Below are positions 41,486 through 52,540 of a stretch of 64,000 bases of DNA, piece after piece (the stretch's first letter is position 1; each line of letters begins with the position of its first letter). Made by a program: the position numbers and the translations under genes. The notes under the pieces were generated by a model. The model was not told the origin of the DNA. It was given only the letters and a program-made list of their open reading frames with translations, and did no database searches. Source of the stretch: Streptomyces fradiae (lineage in GTDB: Bacteria; Actinomycetota; Actinomycetes; Streptomycetales; Streptomycetaceae); NCBI RefSeq assembly GCF_041270065.1, contig NZ_CP065958.1, forward strand, positions 7,378,001-7,442,000, in the 5' to 3' direction.

Positions 41486-42067
41486 TTGGCCGCCAGCTTC
41501 AAGACCGTCATCGAGGTGGGCGCCGCCCACCGCGCCCAGGCCGAGGGCCTGGCCCGCGCCTTCCAGGACGCGATCGCCCCCGCCACCGTCAAATTCGACT
41601 TCGAGCACATCCACACCGCCGCCGCGGCGCTCCCCGACAGCACCGTCGTCCGGATGGTCCGCGGCTGGGGCCTCCAGGAGGAGGCGCCCGTCCTGGTGAT
41701 GGTGCTCTCCCTCAAGGAGGCCGTCCGCCAGGCGCTGCCGCCCGAGGCGGCCGAGGCCGGGTTCTGGGACACCATCGAACGCGAGCTGGTGTCCGCCTTC
41801 ACCGGCCTCGCCGGGCAGGAGGGCCGGCCCGGCCTCTCCTACTACGAGGAGGGCCCCGACCGCACCCGCTACTACCGCGACCTCTTCTTCGCCCTCCAGG
41901 ACGCGGAGACCGGCGCTTACCTCTACGCCATCGCCTTCTGCGCCGACGTCACCGTCGGCCTCGACAAGGCCCGGGTCGGCGCGCTCGCCATGACCGACAC
42001 CGTGCCCTTCGCGCTCCGCCTCAACGCGATCGTCGTCCGCCAGGACCTCGCCCTCGCCGCCGCCTGA
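41486..42067 (+). CDS. Cyt-family (cytolytic delta-endotoxin-like) protein
   Basis: 193 residues, no signal peptide. The pattern follows the single alpha/beta domain of Bacillus Cyt1/Cyt2: LARAFQDAI (22-30) matches LANAFQNAL of Cyt1Aa, LFFALQDAETG (133-143) matches LFAIQNAQTG, and the flanking helices and strands (FWDTIERELVSAFTGL; VTVGLDKARVGALAMTDTVPF) run in the same order. Cyt proteins bind membrane lipids and form pores; relatives occur in plant-associated bacteria and a mushroom. It is shorter than Cyt1Aa (249), lacking the N-terminal propeptide-like part. TTG start behind AAGGAG. Toxicity is not shown; a lipid-binding or defensive role is equally possible. Confidence 0.75.
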   Translation: MAASFKTVIEVGAAHRAQAEGLARAFQDAIAPATVKFDFEHIHTAAAALPDSTVVRMVRGWGLQEEAPVLVMVLSLKEAVRQALPPEAAEAGFWDTIERELVSAFTGLAGQEGRPGLSYYEEGPDRTRYYRDLFFALQDAETGAYLYAIAFCADVTVGLDKARVGALAMTDTVPFALRLNAIVVRQDLALAAA

Positions 42068-42098
42068 CGGCACGGAGTCGCCGTACGCCACAGGTCCC

Positions 42099-42116
42099 GG
42101 CCCGCCGTCCCGGGCC
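42099..42116 (+). terminator. Small hairpin after the Cyt-like gene
   Basis: GGCCCG and CGGGCC around a 6-nt loop, 32 bp after the stop. Weak evidence. Confidence 0.3.
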
Positions 42117-42193
42117 ATGGCCAACCGCCGTACCGGACGGTAGCGTCCGTGCCCCAGGGAGACCCGGTCGGCAGGCGAAGGGCGAAGGGCACG

Positions 42194-43366
42194 ATGAACC
42201 AGCGGTTCGGCGACTACCAGAACGAGATCTACCTGAACGGACTCTTCGGCACCCTGCCGAAGCTCCCCATGGACTTCGCCGAACTCGAACGGCGCGCCCA
42301 GGCCGCGCTCCCGCCCTCGATCCGGTCCTACGTCGCCGGCGGCGCGGGCGACGAACGCACCCAGCGCGCCAACACCGAGGCCTTCCACCAGTGGGGCCTG
42401 GTGCCCCGGATGATGGTCGGCGCCGCGCAACGCGACCTCTCCGTCGACCTGTTCGGGATGCGGCTGCCCACCCCACTGCTCATGGCCCCGGTCGGCGTCA
42501 TCGGCCTGTGCGCCCAGGACGGCCACGGCGACCTCGCCACCGCGCGCGCCGCCGCCCGTACCGGCGTCCCCATGATCGCCTCCACCCTGAGCGTCGACCC
42601 CCTGGAGGAGGTCGCCGACTCCCTCGGCGACACCCCGGGCCTCTTCCAGCTCTACACCCCGACCGACCGCGCCCTCGCCGAGAGCCTGGTGCGGCGTGCC
42701 GAGGAGGCCGGCTACCGCGGCATCGTCGTCACCCTCGACACCTGGGTCACCGGCTGGCGCCCGCGCGACCTCGCCACCGGCAACTTCCCCCAGCTGCGCG
42801 GCCACTGCCTCGCCAACTACACCTCCGACCCGGTCTTCCGGGCCCGGCTCGCCAAGGCGCCCGAGGAGGACCCGCAGGCCGCCGTCCTGGAGTGGACCGG
42901 CATCTTCGGCAACCCGCTGACCTGGGACGACCTGCCCTGGCTGCGGTCCCTCACCAGGCTTCCGCTCCTCCTCAAGGGCATCTGCCACCCCGAGGACGTG
43001 CGCCGCGCCCGGGACGGCGGCGTCGACGGCGTCTACTGCTCCAACCACGGCGGCCGCCAGGCCAACGGCGGACTGCCCGCCCTCGACGCGCTGCCCGACG
43101 TGGTCGCCGCCGCCGACGGACTGCCCGTGCTCTTCGACTCGGGCGTCCGCAGCGGCGCCGACGTCGTCAAGGCCCTCGCCCTCGGCGCCACCGCCGTCGC
43201 CGTCGGCCGCCCGTACGCCTACGGGCTCGCCCTCGACGGCACCGACGGCATCGTCCACGTGCTGCGCTCGCTGCTCGCCGAGACCGATCTGATCATGGCG
43301 GTGGACGGCTACCCGGCCCTCGCCGACCTGCGCGCGGAGGGCGCCCTGCGGCGGCTCCGGTCATAG
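42194..43366 (+). CDS. FMN-dependent alpha-hydroxy acid oxidase, lactate 2-monooxygenase-like
   Basis: 390 residues that follow mycobacterial lactate 2-monooxygenase closely: [12 protein letters not shown] at the N-terminus, [16 protein letters not shown], the FMN-binding [17 protein letters not shown], and the active-site [11 protein letters not shown] with catalytic His and Arg, then [18 protein letters not shown]. This family oxidises L-lactate or other 2-hydroxy acids; monooxygenase members release acetate and CO2. The loop 4 region between the FMN and active-site motifs is of the long LMO type. The ATG at 42194 has GCGAAGGGC upstream. Stops 8 bp from the convergent imine-reductase-like gene. 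Confidence 0.85.
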   Translation: MNQRFGDYQNEIYLNGLFGTLPKLPMDFAELERRAQAALPPSIRSYVAGGAGDERTQRANTEAFHQWGLVPRMMVGAAQRDLSVDLFGMRLPTPLLMAPVGVIGLCAQDGHGDLATARAAARTGVPMIASTLSVDPLEEVADSLGDTPGLFQLYTPTDRALAESLVRRAEEAGYRGIVVTLDTWVTGWRPRDLATGNFPQLRGHCLANYTSDPVFRARLAKAPEEDPQAAVLEWTGIFGNPLTWDDLPWLRSLTRLPLLLKGICHPEDVRRARDGGVDGVYCSNHGGRQANGGLPALDALPDVVAAADGLPVLFDSGVRSGADVVKALALGATAVAVGRPYAYGLALDGTDGIVHVLRSLLAETDLIMAVDGYPALADLRAEGALRRLRS

Positions 43367-43374
43367 CGGATCCC

Positions 43375-44265
43375 TCAGCGGCGGCCGAGGACCTCGGCGA
43401 TCCGGGAGAAGCCGTCCGCGCCGTGCCCGAGGGCGACTGTACGGCGGGCCAGGCCCTCGGCCGCCCGCATCACGCCCGTGTCGATGCCGTGCGCCTCGGC
43501 GGCATGCACGATGTGCGCCATCGTGGAGACCGCCGAGGTCAGCGGATTGCCCTCGCCGGAGAAACCGCCGTCCTGCACATCCCCGGCCAGCTCCTCGAAC
43601 AGCGACGGCAGGATCGCGCCGATGCCCTGGGCGTACGGGGCGAGTTCGCGCGGCGTGATGCCCTCCGCGCGCGCCACCGCGAGGGCGTGCACATAGCCGG
43701 CCATCGCCGTCCAGAAGACGTCGAGCAGCGCGATGTCGTACGCGGCGGCCCGGCCGACGTCCTCGCCGAGGTGGCTGTGGGTGCCGCCGAGGGCGTCGAG
43801 CACCGGACGGTGCGCGCGGTGCAGCTCCTCCGGGCCGCTGTGCAGGAACACCGCGTGCGGGGTGCCGATGGTGGGCGTCGGGGTCATGATGGCGCCGTCG
43901 AGATAGCCGATGCCGTGCTCGCCGGCCCAGCGCCCGGTGTCCCGGGCCCGCTCGGGGACGTCGGCGCTCAGATTGACCAGGGTGCGCCCCTTGAGCGCCG
44001 CGGTGACCGCGTCCTGGCGCAGTACCGCGTCCGTGGCGTCGTAGTTGACCAGGCAGATCACGGTCAGCGGGCTCGCGGCGACCGCCTCGGCGGCGCTCGC
44101 CGCCCCGACGGCGCCGCGCTCGACAAGCTCGCGGTCGCGGCCCGGCGTACGGTTCCACACCGTCGTCCGCACCCCGGCGGCGACGAACGCGCCGGCGAGG
44201 GCGCGGCCCATCGGGCCGAGCCCGAGAACAGTGACGGCGGAGGCGGACAGCGGGGAAGAAGACAT
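43375..44265 (-). CDS. Imine reductase-like NAD(P)-binding beta-hydroxyacid dehydrogenase superfamily enzyme
   Basis: 296 residues: N-terminal Rossmann fold VTVLGLGPMGRALAGAF, WNRTP at the NADPH ribose site, then LSADVPERARDTGRWAGEHGIGYLDGAIMTPTPTIGTP, and a C-terminal helical domain with AAYDIALLDVFWTAMAGYVHALA. The aspartate in YDIALLD and the GAIMTPTPTIG stretch are typical of imine reductases rather than 6-phosphogluconate or hydroxyisobutyrate dehydrogenases. It is divergent from an HxlR regulator with a 70-bp gap. Natural substrate unknown, likely a cyclic imine or a dicarbonyl. Confidence 0.82.
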   Translation of the reverse strand: MSSSPLSASAVTVLGLGPMGRALAGAFVAAGVRTTVWNRTPGRDRELVERGAVGAASAAEAVAASPLTVICLVNYDATDAVLRQDAVTAALKGRTLVNLSADVPERARDTGRWAGEHGIGYLDGAIMTPTPTIGTPHAVFLHSGPEELHRAHRPVLDALGGTHSHLGEDVGRAAAYDIALLDVFWTAMAGYVHALAVARAEGITPRELAPYAQGIGAILPSLFEELAGDVQDGGFSGEGNPLTSAVSTMAHIVHAAEAHGIDTGVMRAAEGLARRTVALGHGADGFSRIAEVLGRR

Positions 44266-44335
44266 GGCGGAACTCCCTTGTAACGAGGAAAGACTGGGTT
44301 CAGGGCATGACAGAGGAAGACGAAGGACGGGACGG

Positions 44336-44689
44336 ATGACGCGCAAGCGGGCCAGGGACACCGACGTGTGCGGAGTGACCGCGGCCGTCGCGGTGATCGA
44401 CGGCAAGTGGAAGACCCTGCTGCTGTGGCTCCTGGAGGCCGGCCCGCACCGGCCCGGCGAACTGCGCCGGAAGATCCCGGACATCAGCGAGAAGGTGCTG
44501 ACCCAGGCGCTGCGCGAGATGGAGTCCGACGAGCTGGTGCACCGTGAGGTGCATGACGTGGTGCCGCCGAAGACCGTCTACTCGCTGACCGAGGAGGGTC
44601 GCGCGCTCTCGGTGGCGCTCGCCCCGGTTGCCGCGTGGGGCCACCGCCGGATCGACCGGCTGGTCGCGGAGCACGTCGTACCGTCCTGA
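44336..44689 (+). CDS. HxlR-family transcriptional regulator
   Basis: 117 residues, winged helix of the HxlR/MarR-like class: a conserved N-terminal cysteine (DVCGV), VIDGKWKTLLLWLLEAGPHRPGELRRKIPDISEKVLTQALREM, then the wing HDVVPPKTVYSLTEEG. The early cysteine in HxlR proteins can sense electrophiles or redox state. Divergent from the imine-reductase-like gene, which it probably controls. ATG 44336 with GAAGGACG upstream. Confidence 0.87.
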   Translation: MTRKRARDTDVCGVTAAVAVIDGKWKTLLLWLLEAGPHRPGELRRKIPDISEKVLTQALREMESDELVHREVHDVVPPKTVYSLTEEGRALSVALAPVAAWGHRRIDRLVAEHVVPS

Positions 44690-44800
44690 TATTTCTGCGG
44701 CTTCTGGTGGTGCGGTGGTTCCTTCGTTCGTCCCTTCGTTCTTCCTTCGGTCCGTTCCCTCGGTCGTGCTCAGCCTCTCCCGGGGGCGGAGGGGCGACAA

Positions 44801-44822
44801 GTACCCACTTATTTGTGGGTAC
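44801..44822. terminator. AT-rich hairpin between convergent genes
   Basis: GTACCCAC and GTGGGTAC form a perfect 8-bp stem around TTATTT, between the HxlR stop (44689) and the DUF6114-like stop (44834). A terminator is likely. The preceding 44690-44790 is a pyrimidine-rich stretch of imperfect TTCGT/CCTTCG repeats with no gene. Confidence 0.55.
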
Positions 44823-44833
44823 CTGCCGCCGTA

Positions 44834-45316
44834 CTACTCCGCCTGCACCGCCTCCGTACGGGTACGGCTCCGGCGCAGCCACCGGCGGCGCCGGGGCCGG
44901 TCCGGGAGCCAGCCGAAGGCCAGCGAGCTGCCGACGAGGCCGAGCAGCATGCCGACGAAGAAGCCGCCCAGGTTGGACGTGACCCAGCTGGCCAGCGAGG
45001 CGAGCACGCCGATCACCGAATAGAAAAGCCGCTGGCGGGGGTTGAACACGATGAGCAGTCCGCAGACCGTCATCACGATCGGCAGCACATAGCCCGCCAG
45101 GCTGTCGGCGCCGGCGGCGAGGACCACCGAGATGCTGGCCCGCTGGGTCAGCAGGATCTCCGCGCCGCCGAGCGCCAGGGCGAGGCCGGCCCCGAAGGGC
45201 CGCCGGTGCCGCCAGCGCCGGAAGGCCCGCCAGGGATGCCGGCGGCGGCTGCCGGCCGGCTCGCCGCTCGGGGTCCCGGGGGCCTCGGCGACGGCCTCGT
45301 CCGTGCCCGGTGCCAT
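44834..45316 (-). CDS. DUF6114-like membrane protein
   Basis: 160 residues. A hydrophilic N-terminus (1-40) with basic stretches, four hydrophobic helices (about 42-128; RPFGAGLALALGGAEILL, ADSLAGYVLPIVMTVCGLLIVF, LFYSVIGVLASLASWV, GGFFVGMLLGLVGSSLAFGWLP) and a basic tail. The size and the PxxGAGLALxLGGxEI opening match actinobacterial DUF6114 proteins, typically encoded directly after a DUF6230 partner, as here. Function unknown. It starts 2 bp after the DUF6230-like stop. Confidence 0.75.
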   Translation of the reverse strand: MAPGTDEAVAEAPGTPSGEPAGSRRRHPWRAFRRWRHRRPFGAGLALALGGAEILLTQRASISVVLAAGADSLAGYVLPIVMTVCGLLIVFNPRQRLFYSVIGVLASLASWVTSNLGGFFVGMLLGLVGSSLAFGWLPDRPRRRRWLRRSRTRTEAVQAE

Positions 45317-45318
45317 GG

Positions 45319-45975
45319 TCAGCAGCCCTCCGAGCTGAAGTTCATGTGCAGGTCGGGCAGGGTGAAGCGGACCGCCGTGGTGGCGTAGTTGGTCTGCCGC
45401 AGATCATTCAGCCGGACCGTGTCCGCCTGCTGCCCGAAAGAGCCGAGCGGGCCCTTGACCGGCGGCTTCTCGAAGGTGCTGGCGTCGCCGCCGATCTCGA
45501 TGTTGTCGAAGTCGGCGAGCTTGCCGGTGATGTCGGTCGAGTCGGTGGTCAGCCCGGAGGCCTTGACCGGGGTGCCCTTGTTGCCGGCGGTGATGTGCAG
45601 ATAGGTGCCGCCGAGCTCCACGCTCTGGCACAGGTTGGTCAGCTTCGCCTCGCGGATCGCGGTCACGATGACCAGGACCTGGCCGCCGGTGTCGCCCGCG
45701 TTGGGGCTGCCCTCGGCCATGTTGTCGAGCGCGCCGAACTGCCCGAATCCGGTGCCCTCCAGGGAGTCCGCGGAGACCACGAACGGCATGCCGGAGATGG
45801 CGAACTGGGCGGCGAGCGCGCCCTGGGCGGTGAGCACCACCAGGGTCGACGCGGCGAGGAATGCGGGGACGCCCATCAGGGCGGCGCGGCGGTAGCGCAC
45901 CCCGCCCCGTCTGTCGGATGCGGCGGCGCGTGCGGGCTTCGCGCCGGGGTCGATGGTGCCTTCGGACAGGGCCAT
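45319..45975 (-). CDS. DUF6230-like membrane-anchored protein
   Basis: 218 residues: cytoplasmic N-terminus (1-30), one membrane helix at about 35-58 (ALMGVPAFLAASTLVVLTAQGALA) and an extracellular domain with TYLHITAGNKGTPVKASGLTTDSTDITG and RFTLPDLHMNFSSEGC at the end. Size and pattern match DUF6230 proteins, formerly called putative cholesterol esterases without evidence. It always seems to pair with DUF6114, so the two probably form an envelope complex. The ATG at 45975 has AGGAG 6 bp upstream. Confidence 0.75.
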   Translation of the reverse strand: MALSEGTIDPGAKPARAAASDRRGGVRYRRAALMGVPAFLAASTLVVLTAQGALAAQFAISGMPFVVSADSLEGTGFGQFGALDNMAEGSPNAGDTGGQVLVIVTAIREAKLTNLCQSVELGGTYLHITAGNKGTPVKASGLTTDSTDITGKLADFDNIEIGGDASTFEKPPVKGPLGSFGQQADTVRLNDLRQTNYATTAVRFTLPDLHMNFSSEGC

Positions 45976-46111
45976 GCGTTGCTCCTGACATGGATGAGGA
46001 AACGGAGCGCGGCGACGTCCTGGCGCGGACGGTTCCCCATCCACCTGGGTCTTCCCGGGATCGTGCGGAGGCGGCGGTGCCGCAGGGAACCGAAACGGAC
46101 CGTACGCGCCG

Positions 46112-46141
46112 TTATAAGGCGCGTCAACTACCCAGTAACAA
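46112..46141 (-). promoter_or_regulatory. Promoter of the DUF6230/DUF6114-like pair
   Basis: On the minus strand, TTGTTA (46141-46136) and TTATAA (46117-46112) are spaced 18 bp, in an AT-rich gap between TetR and the pair. It implies a leader of about 130 nt. GTCAAC (46123-46128) and GTTGAC (46148-46153) flank part of it as a wide inverted repeat, perhaps a repressor site. Confidence 0.4.
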
Positions 46142-46155
46142 ATGCCTGTTGACGA

Positions 46156-46899
46156 TCACTCAGGAATCGAGGGCGCGGTCCCGCCGGGCCATCCGAAGGG
46201 CGCCACGACCACATGCACGAGCACGTCCAGGAGCGCCCCGAGTCCCTCGCCCGGTGCCGGTTCGGCCCCCTCCGTGATCCGGTCTTCCCCGAACCGCCCC
46301 TCGTCCACCGCCCGCAGCAGTGCCGCGTGCACCGCGCCCACCACCGTGTCCACCAGCTCGCCCCGCGGCACCCCCGGCGGACCCGCCGGCGCGTCCGCGA
46401 AGAACAGTCGAAAACTGGCCAAGAGTTCGGCGCGCGCCCGGCGCCCGGCCGGGCCCACCGACTCGATCTCCGCGACCATCGTGGCGAAGGCCGGATTGCG
46501 CGCGAGCAGACCGAGGAGCACCCCGAGCCCGCCCCGTACCGCCCCCGGCCAGTCGACCGCGCCGCCGGTCTCCTCGTACGCCCGCTGCATGGCCCGCAGC
46601 ACCGTCTCGGTGCCGCCCCGGAAGGCCGCGAGCACCGCGTCCTCCTTGCCGGAGAACAGCTCGTAGAAGACCGGACGGGTCACTCCGGCGGCCCGGCAGA
46701 TGTCGCTGATCCGCGCGCCCGTGTAGCCGTTGGCGGCGACCGTGCGCGCCACCCCGTCGAGCAGCCGCTCCCGCTGCCGCGAGGCCACCTCCTCGGGCGT
46801 CATCCGGCGCGGCCCGGGCCGCAGCGAGCGCTCGGGCTCGCGGCCCGTGCGGGCCCCCGGCAGGACCAGTTCCTCCTCGGCGCCCCGAACGCTCGTCAT
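46156..46899 (-). CDS. TetR/AcrR family transcriptional regulator
   Basis: 247 residues: a 35-residue basic N-terminal arm, a TetR helix-turn-helix at about 45-95 (RERLLDGVARTVAANGYTGARISDICRAAGVTRPVFYELFSGKEDAVLAAF) and an all-helical ligand domain. The GYTGARISDICRAAGV motif is canonical. It lies just upstream of the DUF6230/6114-like pair on the same strand and divergent from a secreted-protein gene. Likely a local repressor; its ligand is unknown, possibly a lipid or hydrophobic compound. Confidence 0.87.
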   Translation of the reverse strand: MTSVRGAEEELVLPGARTGREPERSLRPGPRRMTPEEVASRQRERLLDGVARTVAANGYTGARISDICRAAGVTRPVFYELFSGKEDAVLAAFRGGTETVLRAMQRAYEETGGAVDWPGAVRGGLGVLLGLLARNPAFATMVAEIESVGPAGRRARAELLASFRLFFADAPAGPPGVPRGELVDTVVGAVHAALLRAVDEGRFGEDRITEGAEPAPGEGLGALLDVLVHVVVAPFGWPGGTAPSIPE

Positions 46900-47988
<1,089 letters not shown>

Positions 47989-48000
47989 CGCCACGGCGAA

Positions 48001-48036
48001 GGGCGGCCCCGGAGCCCGCGGGCTCCGGGGCCGCCC
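48001..48036. terminator. Perfect 18-bp stem terminator
   Basis: GGGCGGCCCCGGAGCCCG is followed immediately by its reverse complement; the loop forms within CCCGCGGG. It lies between convergent stops at 47988 and 48066 and probably serves both transcripts. Confidence 0.8.
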
Positions 48037-48065
48037 CCTGGACACGGCACCGGCACGGCACCCGG

Positions 48066-49772
<1,707 letters not shown>

Positions 49773-49805
49773 CTACGGGGTCGGGGGAGAGCCTCACGGC
49801 CGCGC

Positions 49806-49843
49806 GTTTCGCGTTGCCTACGCCGGAGTTTCCGCCGTGTTTC
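49806..49843 (-). promoter_or_regulatory. GlnR box upstream of amtB-glnK
   Basis: On the minus strand: GAAAC-n6-GAAAC-n6-GTAGG-n6-GAAAC, from 49843 to 49806. This keeps the exact 11-bp period of the published GlnR consensus gTnAc-n6-GaAAc-n6-gTnAc-n6-GaAAc, with both GaAAc blocks perfect and the first and third blocks partly matching. Nitrogen-responsive control is expected. Confidence 0.7.
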
Positions 49844-49904
49844 ATTGCACGGGGGTTACCGGACCCTCACCGGGGGCGGCGGCGGACCGGCGCAGGCGAG
49901 ACGA

Positions 49905-50792
49905 TCAGGCGTTGTGCCGGGCCCAGTAGCGCGTGTGCGGCAGGTCGTCGTCCAGCCAGTAGGCGTCGTCCTCGGTGACCACCAACAACTCCTCCCACTT
50001 CACCCCGATCTCGCCCTTGCCGATGTGCGGCTCGACGGCCCACAGACCGGGCTCGCACGGCCGGTCGGAGCCCTCGTTCCACAGCGGCGTCCGGTTCAGG
50101 CGCGGACGGATCGCGGAGGAGAGGAGATGGCCGCTGAGATAGGCGAGGGCCTGCGGGCTGAAGCCGTTGATCCGGAAGGTGGGCAGGCGGGTGCCCGGGA
50201 CCTTGCCGACCCGGTGGGCGATGACCGAGCCGGGGTAGTAGCTGTGGATGTTCTCGAAGCCCTGGTCGGCGATCAGTTCGTCGACCTCCCTATAGATCCG
50301 GGCCTGCGTGGCGCCGCTCCTGACCAGGTCCAGGATCAGGGCGCGGTGCGGCTCGAGCGCCATGCGCGCCTCGTGGAACTCCTCGCTGTCCTCGCCGCCG
50401 AGCGTGCACGAGTACCCCATGTCGCAGGCGATGTCGCCGACCACCGGACCGACGTCGAGGATGACGGCCTCGCCGTGCCGCAGGGGACGGTCGGTCGGCT
50501 GGAACTGCTTGCCGAAGTGGGCCATCTTCGGGTTGAGCAGGCTGCCGAGCGCGCCGCCCTTGGGCTTGGCGAAGTCCCGGAACCGGGTGCGCTCCCCGAA
50601 CCACGCGAAGCCGTAGTGGAAGAAGCGCTTCACCCCGTGGTCCCGGAGCCAGTCCTCGACGGCCCGCGCGGCCTGCTTCTCGGTGATCCCCTCGTACAGC
50701 TGCGCCTCGACGGCCGCCACCGCCTCGTAGGCGAGTCGTTGGGCCGCCTTGAAGTCGGCGAGTTCCTGCGGGGTGAAGTGTTCCTTGGCCAT
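49905..50792 (-). CDS. M24-family metallo-hydrolase (Xaa-Pro peptidase / creatinase fold)
   Basis: 295 residues, the pita-bread catalytic domain without the long N-terminal domain. Metal and active-site motifs in order: ILDVGPVVGDIACDMGYS (metal Asp pair), IAHRVGKVPG (His), AVEPHIG (Glu) and VKWEELLVVTEDDAYWL (Glu). M24 proteins include aminopeptidase P, creatinase and ectoine hydrolase, so an amide bond in a small molecule is the likely target. Last gene of the AraC-linked cluster, 81 bp after the acyl-CoA synthetase. Confidence 0.83.
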   Translation of the reverse strand: MAKEHFTPQELADFKAAQRLAYEAVAAVEAQLYEGITEKQAARAVEDWLRDHGVKRFFHYGFAWFGERTRFRDFAKPKGGALGSLLNPKMAHFGKQFQPTDRPLRHGEAVILDVGPVVGDIACDMGYSCTLGGEDSEEFHEARMALEPHRALILDLVRSGATQARIYREVDELIADQGFENIHSYYPGSVIAHRVGKVPGTRLPTFRINGFSPQALAYLSGHLLSSAIRPRLNRTPLWNEGSDRPCEPGLWAVEPHIGKGEIGVKWEELLVVTEDDAYWLDDDLPHTRYWARHNA

Positions 50793-50873
50793 GGGAGGGG
50801 AGCCTCTCGGAGGAGTGACGGGTGGGTGGGGTCTGCGGGAAGCGGGGGCTACGAGGGAGGACGACGCGGGGGG

Positions 50874-52460
50874 TTACGAGGCGGGGGCGTCCCGGAGCGC
50901 GCGCTTGAGGATCTTGCCGGTGGCGTTGGTGGGCAGGGCGTCGCGGAACTCCACCAGGCGCGGGTACTTGTAGCTCGCCATGGTCTCCTTGCACCAGGCG
51001 ACGAGTTCGTCCTCGGTGAGCGCCGCACCGGGAGCCCGTACGACGCAGGCCTTGATCTCCTCGCCGTGCCGCTCGTGCGGGACGCCGATGACCGCGGCCG
51101 TGCTCACCGCGGGGTGGGTGTGCAGGACCTCCTCGATCTCCCGCGGGTAGACGTTGAACCCGCCGCGGATGATCAGGTCCTTGGCGCGGTCGACGATGTA
51201 GTACCAGCCGTCGGCGTCCCGGCGGGCCAGGTCGCCGGTGCGGAACCAGCCGTCGCGGATCACCTCGGCGGTCGCGTCGGGCCGGCCGTGGTACCCCTTC
51301 ATGACGTTGTGGCCGCGGACGGCGATCTCGCCGACGGCGTCGGGGCCCCCGACGGGGGACCAGTCCTCGGCGATCAGGGCCACCTCGACTCCCCAGATCG
51401 GCCGCCCGATGGAGCCGGGGCGGACGGCCTCGCCACGGGGCGAGAAGGTGGCGACCGGGCTGGTCTCCGACAGGCCGTACCCCTCCCGGACGGTCACGCC
51501 GAACCGCTCGCCGAAGCGCCGGTGGATCTCCACCGGCAGGGCGGCGCCGCCGGAGACGGCCGTGCGCAGGTGCGCGGCGATCCGCTCCGCGTCGGCGCTT
51601 GCGGTGTCGGTGTCGGTGTCGGCGCTGGAGTCCTCGCCGAGCAGGGCCCAGTACATGGTGGGCACGCCGGCGAAGAACGTGACGGAGTGGCGCCGCATGA
51701 GGGCCAGGGCGTCGGCGGCCTGGAAGCGGGGCAGCAGGACCAGGGTGGCGCGGGCGGACAGTCCGGCGTTCATCTGCACGGTCTGGCCGAAGGAGTGGAA
51801 GAGCGGCAGCGTGACGAGATGGACGTCGTGCTCGGCCTCGCCGAAGAGCTTGTGGCAGGCCAGGGCGTTGAACGCCATGTTGGCGTGGCTGAGCTCGGCG
51901 CCCTTGGGGCGGCCGGTGGTGCCGGAGGTGTAGAGGATGACGGCGGTGTCGTCGGCCTCGGTGGGTACGGTGTCGACGTCGCCGCGCTGGTCGGCGAGCG
52001 CCGCGCCGAGCGACTCGGCGCCGGGGACGGGCGATTCGGAGCTCGCGGCGTCGGCCATTATCAGGAAGAAGTGCTCGCAGCCCGGGGTCTGCTCGAAGCC
52101 GGAGAATCCTTCCTGTCCGAGGGGCAGTTCGGCGGAGCCCTCGAAGCAGAAGTAGGCCTTGGCCCCGGAGTCGGCCAGATGGTAGGCGATCTCGCGGCCC
52201 TTGAGCAGCACGTTGAGCGGGACGACCACGGCACCGGCCTTGAGGATGCCGTAGTAGACGATCGGGAACCACGGCAGGTTGGGGCAGGACAGGGCGACCT
52301 TGTCGCCCGGCCGGATGCCGCGGGCCCGCAGCAGGCCGGCCACCCGGCGTGCCTCGGTGTCCAGTTCGGCGTAACTGAGCCGCTGCTCGCCCAGGACGAC
52401 GGCGGCACGGTCGGGGACGGCGCGAGCGCTGTCCTCCAGCATCACGGCGAGGTTGTACAT
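50874..52460 (-). CDS. Acyl-CoA synthetase (AMP-binding family)
   Basis: 528 residues with all ANL superfamily motifs: LYTSGTTGRPKGAELSH (P-loop, about 176-192), EGYGLSETSPVATFSP, GWFRTGDLARRDADGWYYIVDR (ATP/hinge) and NATGKILKRALRD with the catalytic lysine. It activates a carboxylic acid with ATP and transfers it to CoA. Size fits medium- or long-chain fatty or aryl acid ligases. A short Asp/Thr/Ser repeat near 300-312 (SSADTDTDTASAD) is a loop insertion. Located between an MFS carrier and an M24 hydrolase. Confidence 0.88.
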   Translation of the reverse strand: MYNLAVMLEDSARAVPDRAAVVLGEQRLSYAELDTEARRVAGLLRARGIRPGDKVALSCPNLPWFPIVYYGILKAGAVVVPLNVLLKGREIAYHLADSGAKAYFCFEGSAELPLGQEGFSGFEQTPGCEHFFLIMADAASSESPVPGAESLGAALADQRGDVDTVPTEADDTAVILYTSGTTGRPKGAELSHANMAFNALACHKLFGEAEHDVHLVTLPLFHSFGQTVQMNAGLSARATLVLLPRFQAADALALMRRHSVTFFAGVPTMYWALLGEDSSADTDTDTASADAERIAAHLRTAVSGGAALPVEIHRRFGERFGVTVREGYGLSETSPVATFSPRGEAVRPGSIGRPIWGVEVALIAEDWSPVGGPDAVGEIAVRGHNVMKGYHGRPDATAEVIRDGWFRTGDLARRDADGWYYIVDRAKDLIIRGGFNVYPREIEEVLHTHPAVSTAAVIGVPHERHGEEIKACVVRAPGAALTEDELVAWCKETMASYKYPRLVEFRDALPTNATGKILKRALRDAPAS

Positions 52461-52540
52461 GGGAACTCCGTACGGGTGCGAGGGTGCGGGTGGGCGGAGA
52501 CGGCGGGGCCGGGGGATCGAGGGGGTCCTGGGACCGGGGG

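Noticed and set aside
46123..46153. GTCAAC...GTTGAC inverted repeat as a firm TetR operator
   Set aside because: The arms are only 6 bp and 19 bp apart, unlike compact TetR palindromes; kept only as a remark on the promoter entry.
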